From Bacteroidetes bacterium GWF2_35_48 (GTDB lineage: Bacteria; Bacteroidota; Bacteroidia; Bacteroidales; GWF2-35-48): DNA of 64,000 nt. The notes under the pieces were generated by a model. That model made no database searches and was not told where the DNA came from. It saw only the letters and a program-made list of their open reading frames with translations. The position numbers were made by a program, and so were the translations under genes. The stretch is from assembly GCA_001769125.1 (NCBI GenBank), contig MEOG01000105.1:1-64000 (forward strand), given 5' to 3'. Position 1 is the first letter of the stretch. The number at the start of each line of letters is the position of its first letter. Positions 52,598-61,058 of the stretch are shown here, piece after piece.

Positions 52598-53482
52598 ATG
52601 AAGAGATTCGTTATTTTATTTAAAGTATTTGCTGTAAGCATTATTTTTTTTGCTGTGAGCTGTACCAGTGATGAACAGAAAGAGTCATCTAAAAAAGACA
52701 CTACTAAAACTGAAGATGATGCAGAACTGGCTGAAAATGTTTCATACCAGATTCCATCGCCGGAAGAATTATTTATTATTATTAAGCAACACAAGTTGCC
52801 CTACAAAGAAAATCTGTTGAACTCAACAGAAACTTCTTATACAACTACCATAGCGAAAGAAATTAATCTGGGAATTTATGTGGCAGATTTGTCCTATAGT
52901 TCTGTTTTCAATATGAATCAGAATACGCTTAAATATTTTCAGGCTATTTATAAGTTATCTGAAAATTTAGGAATATCAAGCGTTGTTAGCGGAGCTTTTC
53001 TTGACAGGCTTAAAAACAACCTGAATAATCCGGACTCTATGTCTTTTATTTCAAATGGTTCTTATTATTCAATTATTCAGGATTTGGACAATGCAGGAAA
53101 AGGAAAAACCATTGCTGTTGTTGCGACAGGCGGTTGGGTTGAAGGTTTGTATATTTTAACGAATCTGGTTGATAAATATAGTGAAAATAATCAGACAATA
53201 AATAAACTCGCAAGCCAAAAAGTTATTTTTAATAATTTGTATAGTAATCTTGAAAAATACAGCTCTGATGCAAATGTTGCAGATGTAAAAAAAGATATGG
53301 ATGAGATCAAAGCTATATTTGATCAGTTAAAAGCCGAGAAAAAAGACGATGGCGGTTCTTCAAAAAATAAAGAAGGTGTGATTGTTCTGGGAAACAAGGA
53401 AAAATTCTCTTTCAGTGAAGCGCAATACAATGACCTTAAACTGAAAATTAAGGAAATAAGGACAAAATTTATCAAGCAGTAA
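52598..53482 (+). CDS. Putative lipoprotein, function unknown
   Basis: A 294-residue protein with a lipoprotein signal peptide ending in FFAVSC (cysteine 22), followed by an acidic/lysine linker (TSDEQKESSKKDTTKTEDD). The mature part is mostly helical, with NLGIYVADLSYSSVFN, LSENLGISSVVSGAFLDRL and VATGGWVEGLYILTNLV. This looks like a uncharacterised Bacteroidota lipoprotein family; I cannot name a function. A likely promoter lies just upstream, and the next gene follows after 30 bases, so the two are probably co-transcribed. Confidence 0.7.
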   Translation: MKRFVILFKVFAVSIIFFAVSCTSDEQKESSKKDTTKTEDDAELAENVSYQIPSPEELFIIIKQHKLPYKENLLNSTETSYTTTIAKEINLGIYVADLSYSSVFNMNQNTLKYFQAIYKLSENLGISSVVSGAFLDRLKNNLNNPDSMSFISNGSYYSIIQDLDNAGKGKTIAVVATGGWVEGLYILTNLVDKYSENNQTINKLASQKVIFNNLYSNLEKYSSDANVADVKKDMDEIKAIFDQLKAEKKDDGGSSKNKEGVIVLGNKEKFSFSEAQYNDLKLKIKEIRTKFIKQ

Positions 53483-53512
53483 TAATATTGACCAAACTTA
53501 AATATTTATACA

Positions 53513-54265
53513 ATGAAACATCTTAGTTTAATTTTAGCCATATTTATTACAGGATTTTCAAATTACAGTTGGGGTCAGTGTTCTGACTATATTTTGAAAT
53601 TTGGAAATGACCGAAAAGGTGGTTATTCAAGAGACGTACAGTCGAAAAGCGGATTATTTAAAAAAGGACAATCACATAAACTGAATATCGTTTTTTCAGA
53701 AGGAAAAGATTATGAGATTAGATTTTATAACTCAAACCCAAAAAATAAGGTACAGTATAAAATGACCGCCGGAGGCGATGTTCTTTTTAACTATGATAAT
53801 TTTCATCTACAGCAGGAACTTGCAGTCCAAAAGGAAGAGATGAAAAAGCAAAAAGATGTGCTTGAAGAGAATGATGGATTTGATGATGAGGAGGGTACGA
53901 TGAAAAAGAAAATGCAGGAGATTGCTAAAAAAATTGCAGAGATTAATGCTGCTATACTAAAAGATAATAACACAGTACCTTCATGTCCTTTTAGTATTAC
54001 TTCTACTGTTAATGTTGAAGTAGAAGTTACATTAGTAGATACAGAACCCAAAACTCCGACAAGCTGCATTGCTGTTTTAGTTCTTTCAAAAAATTCTGAA
54101 GGCGAAGGATTTCAGGACGATGCTTTTACAAAAGGAAAAAAGATGAAAGAAAAACAAGAGGAGGAAGCTAAAGCGAAAAAAGAAGCAGATGCAAAAGCCA
54201 AAGCTGACGAAGAAGCAGCAAAAAAGGCTGCAGAGGCAGATAAAAGTAAAAAGAAGAAAAGATAA
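53513..54265 (+). CDS. Exported coiled-coil protein, function unknown
   Basis: A 250-residue protein with a signal peptide (1-21, ends YSWGQ). A small beta-rich domain (about 22-100) is followed by a helical coiled coil (about 100-150, QQELAVQKEEMKKQKDVLEE). A second beta segment contains SCPFSITSTVNVEVEVTLVD, and a highly charged K/E/A tail (about 205-250) is made of EEEAKAKKEADAKAKADEE-type repeats. The tail may be extended or bind acidic surface polymers. No family is recognised. It is downstream of the lipoprotein gene and ends at a strong shared terminator. Confidence 0.65.
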   Translation: MKHLSLILAIFITGFSNYSWGQCSDYILKFGNDRKGGYSRDVQSKSGLFKKGQSHKLNIVFSEGKDYEIRFYNSNPKNKVQYKMTAGGDVLFNYDNFHLQQELAVQKEEMKKQKDVLEENDGFDDEEGTMKKKMQEIAKKIAEINAAILKDNNTVPSCPFSITSTVNVEVEVTLVDTEPKTPTSCIAVLVLSKNSEGEGFQDDAFTKGKKMKEKQEEEAKAKKEADAKAKADEEAAKKAAEADKSKKKKR

Positions 54266-54279
54266 AATAAAATATCAAC

Positions 54280-54311
54280 AAAAAAGGCTGCCTGAAAAGA
54301 CAGCCTTTTTT
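54280..54311. terminator. Bidirectional terminator between convergent genes
   Basis: AAAAAAGGCTG pairs with CAGCCTTTTTT around a 9-base loop. It serves the rightward coiled-coil gene and starts at the last base of the leftward amidohydrolase stop codon. Confidence 0.88.
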
Positions 54312-55510
54312 CATTCTTTTATGAATGCGTATGCAAGCCAGGCCATTAATCCCATTCCTGTTTTTAAAGAAGACTCATCAACATTAAACGTAGAGGTATG
54401 TATGGCCGAGGTAATATTTCTTCTTTCATTTTTTATACCAAGTCTGTAAAAACTTGATGGGAATTTTTGTGCAAAATAGGCGAAATCTTCTGCTGTCATT
54501 TTTAAATCCAAAGTTTTTACTTTCGTTTTGCCGAGATATTCATAAGCTAATAATTCTGCCTTTTCTGTAACCTGAGGATTATTCACAAGCACCGGGTATC
54601 CTTTCAAAATACGAAATTCGCAATGCCCTCCCATACCCTCTGCAATGGAACGCGCCATCATTTTCATTTTCAGATGTGCATCTTCACGCCAGATTTCATT
54701 GGTTGTTCTGAAAGTCCCTTCAATTTTTACCTCATCAGGTATTACATTGGTAGCACCATTTCCAATTATTTTACCAAATGAAAGTACACTTGGAATTGCA
54801 GGGTTGGAAAATCTGCTTACAATCTGCTGCAGAGCAACAATAATATGCGATGCAATCAGAATTGAATCAATATTCTGATGTGGCATAGCCGCGTGACCTC
54901 CTTTACCTTTAACTGTAATATAGATTTCATCGGTAGAAGCCATATATGTTCCTGACTTAAATCCTACTTCTCCCGACTCTAACGCTGATTCTACATGCTG
55001 AGCGAGAATAACATCCGGTTTGCATTTTTTAAAACAAGACGATTCAAGCATTTCTTTAGCGCCACCAGGAACTCTTTCTTCAGCTGGTTGAAAAATAAAA
55101 TACACGATTCCTGAAAATTCTTTCTCAAATTTTTTTAAGATTTTTACTACTCCCAGCAAAGAGGCAGTATGGACATCATGACCGCAGGCATGCATCACTC
55201 CATTATTTACTGACTTATATTCTACTTTGTTTTCCTCCTGAATAGGTAAGGCATCCATATCTGTTCTTAGTGCGACAGACTTTAATTTAACGCCGATTTT
55301 ATTTTTCTTTTTTCCTTCCAGAATAGCCACAATTCCATGTTGTGCAATTCCGGAGTGATAAGGGATACCTGTCTCCTTGAGAATTTTTTCTATATAAGCG
55401 CTGGTTGCTGTTTCATGAAATGAAAGTTCTGGATGCTTGTGAAGATGCCTGCGAATTGCAACTATTTCTTTATAAATTTTACCTGCCTCTGTCTTAATTT
55501 TATTTATCAT
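54311..55510 (-). CDS. M20-family amidohydrolase (aminoacylase/hippurate-hydrolase-like)
   Basis: A 399-residue metallohydrolase of the M20D group, which cleaves N-acyl or amide bonds of amino acids and related compounds. Metal and catalytic motifs are RTDMDALPIQEE, MHACGHDVHTASLLG and IFQPAEERVPGGAKEM, and a late histidine in AIHTSTF. The dimerisation domain (about 185-300) has KGKGGHAAMPHQNIDSI. There is no signal peptide, so it is cytoplasmic. The exact substrate cannot be told. Its neighbours do not form an obvious pathway. Confidence 0.92.
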   Translation of the reverse strand: MINKIKTEAGKIYKEIVAIRRHLHKHPELSFHETATSAYIEKILKETGIPYHSGIAQHGIVAILEGKKKNKIGVKLKSVALRTDMDALPIQEENKVEYKSVNNGVMHACGHDVHTASLLGVVKILKKFEKEFSGIVYFIFQPAEERVPGGAKEMLESSCFKKCKPDVILAQHVESALESGEVGFKSGTYMASTDEIYITVKGKGGHAAMPHQNIDSILIASHIIVALQQIVSRFSNPAIPSVLSFGKIIGNGATNVIPDEVKIEGTFRTTNEIWREDAHLKMKMMARSIAEGMGGHCEFRILKGYPVLVNNPQVTEKAELLAYEYLGKTKVKTLDLKMTAEDFAYFAQKFPSSFYRLGIKNERRNITSAIHTSTFNVDESSLKTGMGLMAWLAYAFIKE

Positions 55511-55576
55511 TCGGGTTATTTAAATGTAATTTATAATCCGTTTTTTAAATATTGATTTCATTATTTGTCAACTAAA

Positions 55577-58500
55577 TTATCTTACAATAGTTACTGTCCC
55601 ATTATAGGGTTCATATCCATTGTTCAAATTTAAAATATAAACATAAGAGCCAGTTGGCACTTCGGTTCCTTTATATATTCCATCCCAGGGCGTGGTGTAG
55701 CCTTTCGATTCAAACATCAGTTGTCCCCAGCGATTATATATTTCAACACTTACCAAAGGATAAAACAGAATCCCTTTTATTTCCCACTTATCGTTTTTTC
55801 CATCACCGTTAGGGGTAAAAGCAGAAGGGATTTCAAGGCAAATGTTTGACAGGGTTGGTACAATTACTGTTTCCACAACCGAACACAAATGGCTATCTGT
55901 TATTGTTACAGAATACGTTCCTCCGGGTAGCGAAATAAAAACAGAATCAGCAACAGGAGTTCCTGACAGATTATACATGTAAGGAGGTGTTCCCCCTGAA
56001 GTACTCAAATAAAATTTCCCGTCATTAGCATCAATACAACTGGTTGAATCAGCAAGTATGCTTACTGCGAGCATTGATGGTTGACTTATTGTAACCGAAA
56101 TAATCGTATTACAAGCATTGGAATCTGAAACTGTTACCTGATACGTACCAGCAGACAGTCCGCTTGCAACAGAATCTGTAACTCCGACTGTACCACCCCA
56201 GTTATACAAATGTTGCCCTGTTCCTCCTGTTGACCATAAATTTGCTGTTCCATCACTGCCATTAAAACATAAAGCGGCTGTTGTACCTGTAACTCCGGCT
56301 GTTATTGCAGCAGGGGCGAAAAGCATTACACTGTCTGTAACTGTACACAAATTATCATCTATAACAACTACGTGATAATATAAATTAGGAGAGAGCCCTG
56401 TAACACCGGGTGTTTGAGTTGTGTTGTTATCACTCCAGGTATATTCGTAAGGAGAAGTTCCTCCGCTCACAACAGCTAACGCAGAGCCATCATTTGTATT
56501 AAAACAGGAAACACTGTCTGCTGTAATTAAAAGAGAAAGTTGCGCAGGTTCAATAATATTAATCGTACCGGCACTCTGGCAGTTGTTCCCATCGGTAAGT
56601 GTAACAGAATAAAGTCCCTGTGTCAAATTCGTAATCGTATCATTTGTTGAAGAATTGGACCAGTTAAAAGTAACAGGAGGAACAGATGTCAAAACAATGA
56701 CCCATGCAGTGCCATTCGTTTCTCCATGACATTTAATATCCGATTTTGATAAAACGAAAACCGGAACAGGATTAACAGTAACAGCATAAGCTACCGTATC
56801 TCCCGAACCACATGAATTAACACCGCAAACTGAAATAATTCCGGTTGTTGCAGCACTTGAAAAATCTACTGTAATTGCGTTTGTACCCGACCCTCCTGTA
56901 ACATTAAATTCAGCCGGAAGACTCCATTGATAACTGCTTGCCCCTGAAACAGGAGGAATGGCAAAAGTTATTCCCGTTTCATTCTGGCAAACGACCGGAT
57001 TGCCAACAATAGCTCCCGGCTTTCCCGGAAGCGCAGAAACAGTAACAGGAAAATAAACAGTATCGCCGTTTCCACAGGAATTAACGCCAAATACGGCTAT
57101 ATTTCCTGTAATGGCAGTATCAGAAAAACTGACTGTAATTGTATTGGTATTTGTACCTGCAGTAATGTTTGCGCCCGAAGGTACCAGCCATGTGTATCCG
57201 CTCGCATTAGGTATGGAACTTACAGAATAAACAATATCCGACTCATTTTGGCAAACCTGATTATCTCCGGTTATACTACCCGGTGTTTGAGGAAGAGGAT
57301 CAATCGTTACAATATAAGATGAGGACATTCCATTTCCACAATTATTTATTCCATAAACAATGACATTACCCGAAACAGCCTGAGTCGAAAAATCTACGGT
57401 AATTGTATTCGTGCTGTCTCCATTAATTATTGAAGCTCCTAAAGGAAGACTCCAAATATAATAATCTGCATCTGCAATTGCAGGAACAGAAAATACAATG
57501 CTTTCACTACTCTGACAAACAGTGGCAGTGCCAGTAATTGTTCCTGCATCAGCTGGCAACAGCAATAATTCTACAGCCATTGAAGTAGAATCGCCCATAC
57601 CACAGAAATTAGAAGCATAAACAGAAATAATTCCGTTTGATGCGTTTGCGGCAAAATCAACATAAATTGAATCTGCGCCTGAACCGCTTGCAATACTTGC
57701 ACCCGAAGGCAAATTCCATATATATGTATCTGCGCCAGCAATAACGGGAACAGAATAAATAACTCCTGATTGTCCCTGACAAACGGTATCTTCACCAGCA
57801 ATAATTCCCGCAGCTCCGGGTAAAAAAGAAACAGTAACAGGTAAACTCACAGATACCCCGTTGCCACAGTCATTTGTCCCATAAACAGTAACATTACCTG
57901 ATATCGCGGTATCTGAAAAATCTACAGTTATGGAATTCGTGTTTTGACCACCGGTAATAGTTGCTCCCGAAGGAACGGTCCACACATAACCGGTTGCTCC
58001 GGCCAAAGCCGGAATGGAATATATTATTCCGGTTTCAGTCTGGCAGACTTCATTATCTCCTGATAATTCTACAGGAGTAGCAGGCAATGAATTTACGGTT
58101 ATGTTTAAAGAAAAAGGCTCCCCGTTTCCGCAGGCATTTGTTCCATACACAGAAATAGTTCCCGATATTGCAGAACCCGAAAAATCAACTGTGATAGAAT
58201 TTGTATTGTCTCCCGATGCTATTGTGGTGCCTGTGGGTAATGTCCATACATAACCTGTTGCTCCACTAATAGCAGGAATTGTATATGACTCTCCTGATAT
58301 TCCCTGACAGACTGTTGCCGAACCCGTTATTGTACCTGCCGAAGCGGGGAGGGTTTCAACTGCTACAGGCAAACTTGAGGAACTGCCATTTCCGCAGGAA
58401 TTACTGGCATAAACGCTTACGTTCCCTGATGTTGCGCTTGCAGAAAAATCTACAGTAATTGTATTTGTACCGCTACCACTCACAATAGTAGCTCCTGTAG

Positions 58501-60292
58501 GAACAGTCCAGTTATAAGTTGTTGCGCCTGTTATTGCAGGTACTGAATAAGTAACCGTGTTTTGCCCCTGACAAACAGGCGTAGTTCCAGTGATTGTTCC
58601 GGCTGCAGCAGGAATTGCATTTACTGTAATATTAAAAGTGGAAGAACCGCCAACACCGCAATTATTTGTTCCATATACAGTAATTGTACCTGAAACAGCA
58701 CTGGCAGAAAAATTAACTGTTATTGAATTCGTGTTAGTACCGCTTGCAATGCTCGCACCGGAAGGTAATGTCCATGTGTAACCCGTTGCATTTGTTATTG
58801 CGGGAATCGAAAATGCCACACCATTTTGTCCCTGACAAACAATGGCTGTTCCTGTTATTGTTCCTGCATTGTCAGGTAAAGGAGCACAACACAAAATATC
58901 TTCTGAAATGGTTACATCATTAATAATTGCATCAATAGCAGTTGCCGTAGTACCCGTGTAATTCGTGTAAATAGGAGTTTCAGGTGTAAAAGCGCATGCT
59001 TCTTTTACAGGCTCGATATCCGTTTCATTACAGCCACTAGATCCTGTATTATCAGTTTTAATAAGACCAAAATCCCATGCTGCAACTCCGGGTCCCATAT
59101 TTCCAATAACATAACCTCCGTCACTGGTTTGTTGTCCACTGCTGAAAAATTGCATTCCCATGAAACCATTATTAAAACCTTTCGCTAAAATAATTGCGTC
59201 ACCGGTTGCATCTGTTTTCATCAATACACTATAAGCCCCACCAAGCATGTTAAAAGAAAAACCCATGATAACAATCCCTCCGTCACTGGTATTGCTTACA
59301 GTGTGTCCTTCATCGTTCACACTTAGAAAACCTGTAAAATAGCTTACTGAAGACACAACATTTCCGTTGGAAGGATTAATTTTCATTAATAATAAATTGT
59401 TGTAACCTGATGGTTGGTTGGTATATCCGGTAACAAATAAATTTCCTGTAGATGTAGAATATTTAATATCAAAAATTCGTTCATCATCGGCATTATTACC
59501 ATAAGTATTAATCCATGTAAGCGCACCTGTTGTTTTATTTAGTTTTATCAAAGTCATATCAGCTGTAGTATCAGTGCCATTAATTTGTCCTGTATAACCG
59601 CCAATAATAAAACCATCGCTTACTTCTTCTGCTGTAACAGCAGCATCATGATCCACGGAACTCAACTGAAATGTTTTCTCCCAACTCATGGCCCCTGTAC
59701 TTGTTGTTTTGAGAATATAAATATTCGTGGAATCTTTTGCAGAAAAACTATTTGTAACGCCTGCAATCAAATACCCTCCGTCAGATGTTTGTTTCACATA
59801 ATTACCGGTTTCGCTGTCAGATCCCCCGTAATGATAGGTCCAGTTAACTACACCTGCACTAGTTAATTTTGTTAAAAAAACATCCCTGTAATTTACCTGA
59901 GTACTTACCAGGGCTGGAGCAATTTGACCAGTTACAACATATCCGCCATCTGAAGTTTGCTGAATATAATTAGCAGAATAGCTGCATTGGTCATTCAAAT
60001 ATATTCCAAACCCCAGATTTATTCTAACACCAAATAAAGTTTTTTTCCATGACAAATCCCCATTTGGGAGTGTTTTAAGAATCAGTCCACTGAAGTCAAT
60101 TCCATAGTTCTCCATTGACTGCCCTGTCATAATAAAGCCGTCATCGCTGGTTTGTTTCACACTGGTGTAAAAATCCATCATGCTGTAGCCATAAGTTCTC
60201 TGGAAAGTAATTTGTCCTATCAGATATAAAGAAGTAAAAAGAAAAACAAACAGGAATATTGCAGTTTTAAAAAGATGATTGTTCATAATCAA
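55577..60292 (-). CDS. Large T9SS type B surface protein with Ig-like and SprB-like repeats
   Basis: A 1571-residue exported protein with a signal peptide (ends LYLIGQ). Residues about 30-430 form a propeller-like region with repeated QTSDGGYVVTGQ/GGFIIGGYT motifs. Eight Ig/PKD-like repeats of about 85-88 residues follow (475-1174). Each has the pattern AGTITG..-VCQGQ-..YSVPAI..ATGYTW.LPSGA..-GTNTNSITVDFS-..ISVYG.N.CGNG. Then come four SprB-type repeats (1175-1485) with conserved C, DG and YSVTVTD. The C-terminus (about 1487-1571) is a CHU_C/type B T9SS sorting domain beginning FTPNGDGKNDKWEIKG, with VEIYNRWGQLMFES. It is expected to be carried to the surface and to act in adhesion or motility. 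M3 (60286) is an alternative start. Confidence 0.9.
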   Translation of the reverse strand: MIMNNHLFKTAIFLFVFLFTSLYLIGQITFQRTYGYSMMDFYTSVKQTSDDGFIMTGQSMENYGIDFSGLILKTLPNGDLSWKKTLFGVRINLGFGIYLNDQCSYSANYIQQTSDGGYVVTGQIAPALVSTQVNYRDVFLTKLTSAGVVNWTYHYGGSDSETGNYVKQTSDGGYLIAGVTNSFSAKDSTNIYILKTTSTGAMSWEKTFQLSSVDHDAAVTAEEVSDGFIIGGYTGQINGTDTTADMTLIKLNKTTGALTWINTYGNNADDERIFDIKYSTSTGNLFVTGYTNQPSGYNNLLLMKINPSNGNVVSSVSYFTGFLSVNDEGHTVSNTSDGGIVIMGFSFNMLGGAYSVLMKTDATGDAIILAKGFNNGFMGMQFFSSGQQTSDGGYVIGNMGPGVAAWDFGLIKTDNTGSSGCNETDIEPVKEACAFTPETPIYTNYTGTTATAIDAIINDVTISEDILCCAPLPDNAGTITGTAIVCQGQNGVAFSIPAITNATGYTWTLPSGASIASGTNTNSITVNFSASAVSGTITVYGTNNCGVGGSSTFNITVNAIPAAAGTITGTTPVCQGQNTVTYSVPAITGATTYNWTVPTGATIVSGSGTNTITVDFSASATSGNVSVYASNSCGNGSSSSLPVAVETLPASAGTITGSATVCQGISGESYTIPAISGATGYVWTLPTGTTIASGDNTNSITVDFSGSAISGTISVYGTNACGNGEPFSLNITVNSLPATPVELSGDNEVCQTETGIIYSIPALAGATGYVWTVPSGATITGGQNTNSITVDFSDTAISGNVTVYGTNDCGNGVSVSLPVTVSFLPGAAGIIAGEDTVCQGQSGVIYSVPVIAGADTYIWNLPSGASIASGSGADSIYVDFAANASNGIISVYASNFCGMGDSTSMAVELLLLPADAGTITGTATVCQSSESIVFSVPAIADADYYIWSLPLGASIINGDSTNTITVDFSTQAVSGNVIVYGINNCGNGMSSSYIVTIDPLPQTPGSITGDNQVCQNESDIVYSVSSIPNASGYTWLVPSGANITAGTNTNTITVSFSDTAITGNIAVFGVNSCGNGDTVYFPVTVSALPGKPGAIVGNPVVCQNETGITFAIPPVSGASSYQWSLPAEFNVTGGSGTNAITVDFSSAATTGIISVCGVNSCGSGDTVAYAVTVNPVPVFVLSKSDIKCHGETNGTAWVIVLTSVPPVTFNWSNSSTNDTITNLTQGLYSVTLTDGNNCQSAGTINIIEPAQLSLLITADSVSCFNTNDGSALAVVSGGTSPYEYTWSDNNTTQTPGVTGLSPNLYYHVVVIDDNLCTVTDSVMLFAPAAITAGVTGTTAALCFNGSDGTANLWSTGGTGQHLYNWGGTVGVTDSVASGLSAGTYQVTVSDSNACNTIISVTISQPSMLAVSILADSTSCIDANDGKFYLSTSGGTPPYMYNLSGTPVADSVFISLPGGTYSVTITDSHLCSVVETVIVPTLSNICLEIPSAFTPNGDGKNDKWEIKGILFYPLVSVEIYNRWGQLMFESKGYTTPWDGIYKGTEVPTGSYVYILNLNNGYEPYNGTVTIVR
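56765..58875 (-). repeat. Eight in-gene tandem repeats of about 260 bases
   Basis: The DNA encoding the Ig/PKD-like repeats of the large surface protein is arranged in eight consecutive, diverged units. Units 1-3 and 5-7 are most alike. The repeat could support slipped-strand or recombination changes in length. Confidence 0.75.
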
Positions 60293-60416
60293 AAAAATTA
60301 GGTAATAACGGGTGGAATTTTATTCAATAGCAAATATAAACTTTTTAATAAATTATTCAAAAAAAATTACATTTTCTGATAGTGAAAAAAAATATAATTT
60401 TGAAGATGCAATCTGG

Positions 60417-60530
60417 GGTTCGTTGCTCCGCTGCGGCGGAGGCGATTCCGCTCAACCTCCGGTAACCCTGAAACTTCAACACTCAACATTCAGAATTCAA
60501 TACTTACCACACCTGCAACCTGCAAAATAA
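60417..60530. repeat. Intergenic repeat words
   Basis: The gap contains CTCCGCTGCGGCGGAG (a perfect palindrome), ATTCCGCTCAACC, then ACACTCAACATTCA and CACCTGCAACCTGCAA words. They match the word families at 39031, 47570 and 16785. A 72-codon frame across it is not a gene. Confidence 0.5.
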
Positions 60531-60544
60531 TACAATAACAAAAT

Positions 60545-60913
60545 TTATTTTCCAAGAATCATCTTCAATGCAACGATAATAAGGAAACCACCAAATATTT
60601 TCTTCATCATTTTTTCCGGTATATTAACAGCAAAAAGTGATGCAATGTAGCTTCCAATAACAAATGCAATCATGAGAACAATGGCATATTTAACATTCAC
60701 ATGACCTGCTTTGTAAAAACTCCAGGTCGCCATTACACCTATTGGTGGAAGCATCATAAACAAATTTGTTCCAATAGCTTGATGTTGACTCACTCCCATA
60801 AAATATACAAGTGCGGGTATAACTATAGCACCTCCTCCCAAGCCGGTCATTCCTCCTATAATTCCAGCTGCAAGACCTATTATCCCTAATGTTATTAATT
60901 CATTAATTGCCAT
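60545..60913 (-). CDS. Half-size TSUP (TauE/SafE-like) permease
   Basis: A 122-residue membrane protein with four predicted helices. It matches one half of the normal 250-residue TauE/SafE fold: AAGIIGGMTGLGGGAIVIPALVYF, then ASHQAIGTN-like SQHQAIGTNLFMMLPP, and GSYIASLFAVNIPEKMMKKIFGGFLI. Full-size members carry this block twice and transport sulfite, sulfoacetate or other organic anions. A single half must dimerise or pair with another half, and none is in the window. It is flanked by intergenic repeats and is a single gene. Confidence 0.85.
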   Translation of the reverse strand: MAINELITLGIIGLAAGIIGGMTGLGGGAIVIPALVYFMGVSQHQAIGTNLFMMLPPIGVMATWSFYKAGHVNVKYAIVLMIAFVIGSYIASLFAVNIPEKMMKKIFGGFLIIVALKMILGK

Positions 60914-61058
60914 ATTTCAAAGTTTAATTTATGAGCAGTTATAATTGTCTTAATTATGTTATATATTATGTTTCGACAAGCTCAACATAACCTTTTCTTC
61001 AAACACACTTACCATCACACATTCATAAACTTTCACAAAAGTTTATGAATAGAAAAGA

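Noticed and set aside
60312-60530. 72-codon open frame
   Set aside because: Its second half translates intergenic repeat words, there is no family match, and a palindrome sits inside it.
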